Shown: in pieces, positions 58,845 to 64,000 of the stretch
How positions within the stretch are numbered: position 1 is the first letter of the stretch
How the letters are laid out: every line of letters starts with the position of its first letter
Assembly: GCA_963281255.1 (NCBI GenBank)
Contig: OY725494.1
Location: forward strand, 1,749,934-1,813,933
Direction of reading: 5' to 3'
DNA length: 64,000 bases
From: Aphrocallistes beatrix
Taxonomy: Eukaryota > Porifera > Hexactinellida > Sceptrulophora > Aphrocallistidae
The notes under the pieces: model-generated
What the model saw: the letters and a program-made list of their open reading frames with translations, nothing else
Databases searched by the model: none
Told to the model about the DNA's origin: nothing
Program-made: the position numbers and the translations under genes

Positions 58845-60184
58845 TACAGGGTGTTCAATAAGTTCTTGGAAAATAGTATTTAGAATACTAATTGAGGGTA
58901 TCTTTAGCTTAGGATACTTTAATCATATATTTTTGTATGTATTTAGATTTTTTAGTATTTCTAGCATCGTTATTCTGATCAATTTCAGATCTTCCTTTGT
59001 TACTTTGTGTTGCTTTGTGTAGTTTGAGAAAAAATGAATTTTGAGAATTTATAAGCATCGGGCAGTCATTAAATTCCTCTGTAAAAAAGGATTAAGCGCT
59101 ACAGAAACGTTTAAAGAGATGAAAGAGGTCTTCAATGACAATACCAATGCCAAGTCAATCTAGGGTTGCAAAATGGCATGCTGAATTCAAACGTGGAAGA
59201 CAAAGCATAACAGATGATCCTCGATCAGGAAGACCCCTATTTTCACACCATCCAGACACGATCCACTATATTACTGATATGATAGAGAAGGATCACTGCA
59301 TATCGATAAGAAATATTGCGAATAGAGTAGATTTATATATTAGGACTATTCACTCAATTATTCATGACCAAATTGGGCTCAAGATATTCAAAGCAAAGTG
59401 GATACCAAACATGTTATCTGAAGATCAAATGCGGGTCAGAGTGGAGACCAGCGAATGCTTGAAAGAGAATGCTTGACCTGTATATGTCCAATCCAGAAGT
59501 TTTTCATGCAAGACTGGTTGCAGGAGATGAAAGCTGGATATACTACCATGATTCTTTAACTATTAACGAGGTCGCAGAATGGAGACATGAAGATTCTCCC
59601 AAGCCCAAAGTCCCCCGACTTGGTAATCTTTGTCCAAAGTCGAAATCAAAGGTGATGCTATCAATATTTTTGGGATTCTAAGGGACCATTGTTGCTAGAT
59701 TACCTCCCGAAGAATACAACTGTTACTGGAGCATATTATGCTAATCTAATAACGAGATTACGTGATTCAATAAAGCCGAATAGGCTTGGGATGCTTAAGA
59801 AAATTCCACTCCTTTTACACGATAATGCCCCATCCCATAAAAGCCATATTGCACAAGATGCAATAAGAAATTGTGGCTTTAAACAGGCTGAACACCCACC
59901 CTACAGTCCTGATTTAGCTCCCAGTGACTTTTAACTATTTCCTATTGCTAAGCAAGCACTACGTGGGAAGAGTTTTGACGAAGATGATTCCTTGGAATCG
60001 TGTTTTGAAGACTGGCTCGACACAAGACAAAAAATTATTTTATCATGTTATAGAGAAAATTAAAGATAGATAGCTTAAATCTATTGAACTAAAAGGGAAT
60101 TATGTTGAAAATTAAAAATTAACAATTACTATAACTAGTTACATACTATATGCTAATTTCCACGAACTTATTGAACACCCTGTA
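58845..60184 (+). mobile_element. mariner element, 1.34 kb
   Basis: Between TA dinucleotides, the ends are CAGGGTGTTCAATAAGTTCT and, inward from the right, CAGGGTGTTCAATAAGTTCG, a match of about 26 bp with one difference. Length and ends are typical of mariner. The encoded transposase is broken. Confidence 0.9.
59050..60062 (+). pseudogene. mariner transposase, frameshifted
   Basis: Starts in one frame with HRAVIKFLCKKGLSATETF (helix-turn-helix region, 59,056), shifts near 59,145 to SQSRVAKWHAEFKRGRQS and DDPRSGRP, shifts again near 59,470 to VAGDESWIYYHD (first Asp), again near 59,680 to LLHDNAPSHKS (second Asp), and meets a stop within HPPYSPDLAPSDF (third Asp, 59,934), after which LFPIAKQALRGKSF continues in frame. 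D,D34D spacing and the SPDLAPSDF motif are those of mariner transposases. At least three shifts and one stop, so inactive, though its ends could still be moved by a related enzyme. Confidence 0.9.
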
Positions 60185-60499
60185 AATATGGTGTCTAAGT
60201 ATCCATATCCGTTGTTAAAATTTAGAATAGTCACCATATAATTGCGCAATAGGTTATATTTGTGACAAATTTAGTGGTTAGTGGTAGAGTTCGTTTAGGG
60301 GCACTTCTAAGTGTTTTTATGATAACATTTTTCGTATACAACTGAGATTTCAATGGGTTAATTCGAAAAATTTGGTAATGCCAAAGTTTTTTCATGGAAT
60401 TTTGCGACATTCCAGTGTTACTATGGAAACGTGTTTTGGTCAATTGGAGTAATATCTTGATTTTTAAACAGAGTGGAAGGGTCTACCTTTATGATGCAC

Positions 60500-61065
60500 T
60501 CGCGAAAAAAGAAAATAAACGACTTTGGGATGCTGTAACTCAAAAACTAGACATGCAAATCTAAAACGGTTTTGCAAGCGTTAATTTCTTTTGAACCGAT
60601 GCGCTCCCACGCCTAACATCTTATATATATCTCTTTTTAACATATGCTACAAACCAAATCGAAGGATTTTTCGCGGGTGGTCCTCAATTAATTAGGACTT
60701 GTCTTCACGAATAGAATTGTCCCCTTAATTAAATAGAAACTAATATTAATTTTCATCGGTTAATTGGGAACTCCGCTTAATCTGAACAAATGTCTGGGTC
60801 CAAGTGTCTCGATTTAGCGCAGTTACAGTGTGTTTCATAATTATTGAGACCTTTTTCAATTAATAATAACTTATACATTAATGGTCGCTTATTGTGAACC
60901 ACCAGGGGACCAAAATATCTGTTTATAATAGAGATACTTCATATTAAGCGAACTTGGTTCAATACAAATCCTATATAAAAATGAAATTGGGACCAGGAGG
61001 TTAGTTCATAATAAACTAATGTTCATATTAAGAGGGTTCATAATAAGCGACCCTGACTGTACTTT
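60500..61065. repeat. repeat block ending in a pogo-type MITE
   Basis: 60,500-60,690 resembles 57,440-57,650. 60,670-60,830 resembles the degenerate MITE at 36,650. 60,880-61,063 is a copy of the 21,725-21,915 MITE (GGTCGCTTATTGTGAACC to AATAAGCGACCCTGACTGTA). Confidence 0.6.
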
Positions 61066-61082
61066 TTAATTATAACTTATAC

Positions 61083-62735
61083 CATAGCATTCTATACACT
61101 AAGGCAATGGTGCTGATTAGTGGACTTGGACTAGGGATTGGTTAGATCAGTCAAATTTGATTTCCTAAAAATTGTTCGATTATGCTGTATATAGCTTCGT
61201 ACATTATATACTAATCGTTTTCATGAATTCTATATCGATTTACATCAAAATGGTTTGAGGATAGCACTGTAGAGAATTTGTGGTTGAACTAATTTAAACC
61301 AACCACATTACTTATATACATTAACATACTACTTATTTGTATTGTTTTAAAGTCAACCACTTTAATTATATATTTATTTACTACCTTGTTGTAAATTTCT
61401 CCAAATCACTGTCTTTTCATATACACAAATCAAACTCAATCTGAAACACTCCTGACTGCTCATAAGTATCAAATTATTATTACTCTTTCGAACGACAATG
61501 TCATGTCCAGGCTGCAAATCTAATTATAGAAGTCAAGCAGAATCTACCTCTGAAAATCTGAAACTGAAGAATGGTTTACAGCATTTCCACGCCCACGGAA
61601 AGACTGCAAACACACAAATGAGAGTAAATTTCTATAATTATGTTTCATTTATTGATCGTCAGATTTACACTTCTACTCACAGTTTAGGTATGTGTACATC
61701 ATTTCAAACCAGAGGGCATCGAGATTTGAGAGAACCATTACCTACAATGACGGGCTTCGCACTGTTACAGTTTCCAGAGATATAATAGCTCTCAATATAC
61801 TACAGTATCCAGTACATTCCCCAACCTTCCTATCTATTTGAATCTAATTTCAAGCTAAGAGACTATCTTTGGATCACAAAGAACGTTTGCTGATGGAATC
61901 TGCCTAATCTAAGAGCATTACTGACAACGAAGAATAGGTAGATAAGTTCTTGGTTAGTTAATTTCCATTCTTCTTTCTAGATTAAATATAATCGGCCTAC
62001 GAAACGGCTGGATAGCTCATGTGTAGCAACTCTTATTTTCAATTCTAGTACTTTCCTAATTCGATTTGGCATACTACTCACTAAATTCTCTAAGAATTAT
62101 TTCGATATTACTATTTTAGCGGCCCGATTGATAATTTTTTGATTTCTTAGTTTGTTTTCGTGGCTCTATTAGAAGCGGTACCAAGACATTCGAAATCCCT
62201 GTATGTACTGATAATTATCTATACCCGTTACAAATATTATTTCGAACCAAAGTTGGTACCTAATTATTGTATTATATTCTTATAGATAAATCCTCCGACA
62301 TGATCTATCACTCCTATATCTACAACCGTCTGAATGAATTCTCTAATTTATCATTATCGAGGAACTCCACTAACAGCTACAATGACACTTATTCAAGACG
62401 CATCGGAATTACGTTATCATTATATCTCGCTTCTACTCAACTTTCTAAACTCTATGCTCATTTTACCTGTGAATCACATGTTACCAATTATACTTATTTC
62501 TGCTTGATTATTTATTAATTTACTTATTACATGTCCACTATGTATAAAATTATCTCCAGACCATTCATAATTTCATAAAAGGGAAGTAGGTTATTAATTA
62601 TTTACTTAATATGGGTAGTTACAGTAATTTACAATTGTATTAGAATTTTTAAATCAAAGTAAAGTAACTGATCTAACCAATCCCTAGTCCAAGTCCACTA
62701 ATCAGCACCATTGCCTTAGTGTGTAGAATGCTATG
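61083..62735. mobile_element. P-like element with 68-bp inverted ends
   Basis: The ends match over about 68 bp with one or two differences, starting CATAGCATTCTA and running to GGGATTGGTTAGATCAG. They are flanked by the direct repeat CTTATAC (61,076-61,082 and 62,736-62,742). It starts with CA as P elements do; those normally duplicate 8 bp, and I can align only 7. A THAP-like fragment lies inside. Not autonomous. Confidence 0.65.
61498..61785 (+). pseudogene. THAP-domain fragment inside the P-like element
   Basis: Begins MSCPGCKSNYRSQAES, the opening of a THAP zinc finger, and matches at DNA level the THAP start at 17,214 on the minus strand. The following residues depart from the THAP pattern (no FPxD or W-K block), so the domain is cut or frameshifted after about 18 residues. 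The ORF runs 95 codons but most of it is probably not protein. A second ORF at 62,267-62,518 has no recognisable product. Confidence 0.5.
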
Positions 62736-62768
62736 CTTATACTTATACGTATATAAAAGGATATTTCT

Positions 62769-63266
62769 TGAATTAGGATCAAGTTCAAATTAAGTATATA
62801 TGATAACCTACCCCTATCAAGATGTTTTGTGGATTTTTATTTAAGTGGTGTAGGCCTCAATTGATTCGTAGCACGATTTATATTCGATATATCCAAGACA
62901 TTTTAATATTAGCTTCTATGGCAATACAACCACAACAATTAGAAATTTGCGATATTTTTTATATTTTGCTTTTTTATGTAAGGTTTTATATGATTAAATA
63001 GAAACAGACCTCCCCGATGGTAAGTTTGAGTCATTATTTGCGTAATATTCCCAAGAAATCAGCTTGATTTCTAATATTTGTGAAGTAGAATGAAATTCAA
63101 ATTATCCATAGGAAATGGCTTGAAATGTGGCGTTATGTCGAAAGACCTAAAATATTTTGTGGCGTATAATTCATGAAACAATGACTTTTGTCTCAAAATC
63201 CGCAAAAAACATCTTGATAGGGTAGTTTATCATATATACTTAATTTGACTTTGATTCTATTTCAGT
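62769..63266. repeat. foldback element, about 500 bp
   Basis: CAAATTAAGTATATATGATA and CCTATCAAGATGTTTTG near the left edge are mirrored at 63,205-63,258. Arms of about 75 bp with a few mismatches. No coding content. Confidence 0.7.
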
Positions 63267-63284
63267 AAATATTCTTTTATTCTA

Positions 63285-63304
63285 ACTTATTGAACACTCG
63301 GTAT
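63285..63304 (-). repeat. possible terminal repeat of the Tc1-like element
   Basis: The minus strand begins TACCGAGTGTTCAATAAGTT, similar in style to the mariner ends in this window, about 200 bp beyond the stop of the Tc1-like ORF. Confidence 0.35.
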
Positions 63305-63497
63305 AAATTCGACTTTATCTCATGTATCTTTCATACAAATATTGATGCAGATATTTGTTATCTCTAATGTAGCACTATTTAGTATTTAATTTTCTCTCAT
63401 CCGCTTTCTATGCACATCCGTACTCGCGTACTCATCGAGAACACGTCATTATCAAGAAAATCTGCGGTGAAGGTTTCCCATTCTTTAATACTACGAA

Positions 63498-64000
63498 TTA
63501 GGTGTTGTTCTTTCTTAAATATACAGTGCTTAAGGGTTGCCCAAAGTTTTCAATTGGATTTAAGTTCGGTGAATTACTTGGCCAGCCCAAAATAGTAATA
63601 TTCTGGTCAAATTTCCAGGTTTTACTCAGGTTCGTTTTGTGGTCCAGAGAATTGTCCTCTTGAAATATCCAGCCATCAGGATTGAATAAATTTGCTGATT
63701 CGATTAAGCAGTCATCCAAGATGTTAAGAAACACATTTGTACAAAAGTTTTCAGTGAAAATCTTGACACTGAAATAGCCCCCAAGATGTGGACCTTAGGT
63801 CAGTGCTTTGGAATTGAAGGTTATTCTTGATGTGCCCTTGATCCAAAACCTTACATTACCACGATTCAACCACACAGAGCACTCATCTGAGAACCAAACA
63901 GTCTCTCAATCCTGCTTTAAGTGCTGTTTTGCCCATACAACTCTCCCAGAGATTAAGGGACCGTTTATCGCCTTCGTCGATTTGAATCCAGCACACCTGG
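63498..64000 (-). pseudogene. Tc1-like transposase, partial at window edge
   Basis: From the right edge: FSDECSVWLNRGNVRFW (first Asp, about 63,890), then FLNILDDCL, then GWIFQEDNSLDHK (second Asp, about 63,660) and GWPSNSPNLNPIEN (Glu, about 63,580). These are the DD34E motifs of Tc1 transposases. The frame changes between 63,740 and 63,800, and the N-terminus lies beyond the window. Cut-and-paste mobility of this copy is unlikely. Confidence 0.8.

Overview
This looks like AT-rich nuclear DNA from an invertebrate, most likely an arthropod. Spliced genes have short GT-AG introns of about 65 to 150 bp (a few longer), there are no operons, and much of the window is transposon sequence. The density of Tc1/mariner, pogo-like, hAT, KDZ and palindromic MITE sequence resembles what I know of parasitic copepods such as salmon lice, but that is inference. 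I saw no rRNA, tRNA or CRISPR. The only ordinary host-type gene I recognise is a nuclear poly(A)-binding protein (PABPN1-like) at 7.76-8.41 kb.

Layout. 0-4.2 kb: a pogo-like element end, a small unknown ORF, and head-to-tail copies of a palindromic MITE carrying CRE (TGACGTCA) and AP-1 (TGACTCA) motifs (called CRE-MITE below), interrupted by a piggyBac-like MITE. 4.3-6.7 kb: a four-exon minus-strand gene, probably transposon-derived, with a 200-bp N gap. 7.7-8.4 kb: PABPN1. 8.7-15.5 kb: MITEs and a broken ZBED5-like hAT transposase. 15.9-17.2 kb: a degraded THAP-domain gene. 17.7-19.5 kb: a decayed multi-copy gene of unknown function. 19.8-23.4 kb: more MITEs and hAT ends.

23.46-28.92 kb: a nearly complete KDZ (Kyakuja-Dileera-Zisupton) transposon with inverted ends and an 8-bp target duplication. 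It carries two convergent spliced genes: a seven-exon transposase and a Ulp1-like protease with a C-terminal PHD finger. 29-38 kb: dispersed repeats, including foldback families with very long inverted arms.

38.27-42.04 kb: an intronless minus-strand DDE-type transposase joined in effect to an OTU-type protease, broken only by three one-base shifts at T runs. The first two thirds of this gene plus upstream DNA form a unit of exactly 5,321 bp, present three times in tandem (40,066-56,028). Copies look identical except for one base seen, so this is either a very recent duplication or an assembly artefact. 56-64 kb: a near-perfect palindrome, a broken mariner with intact ends, a 1,653-bp P-like element with a THAP fragment, a foldback, and a Tc1-like transposase running off the end.

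The points most worth following are the transposase-OTU gene and its triplication, the protease-carrying KDZ element, the THAP/P-like family, and the MITE that scatters CRE and AP-1 sites.
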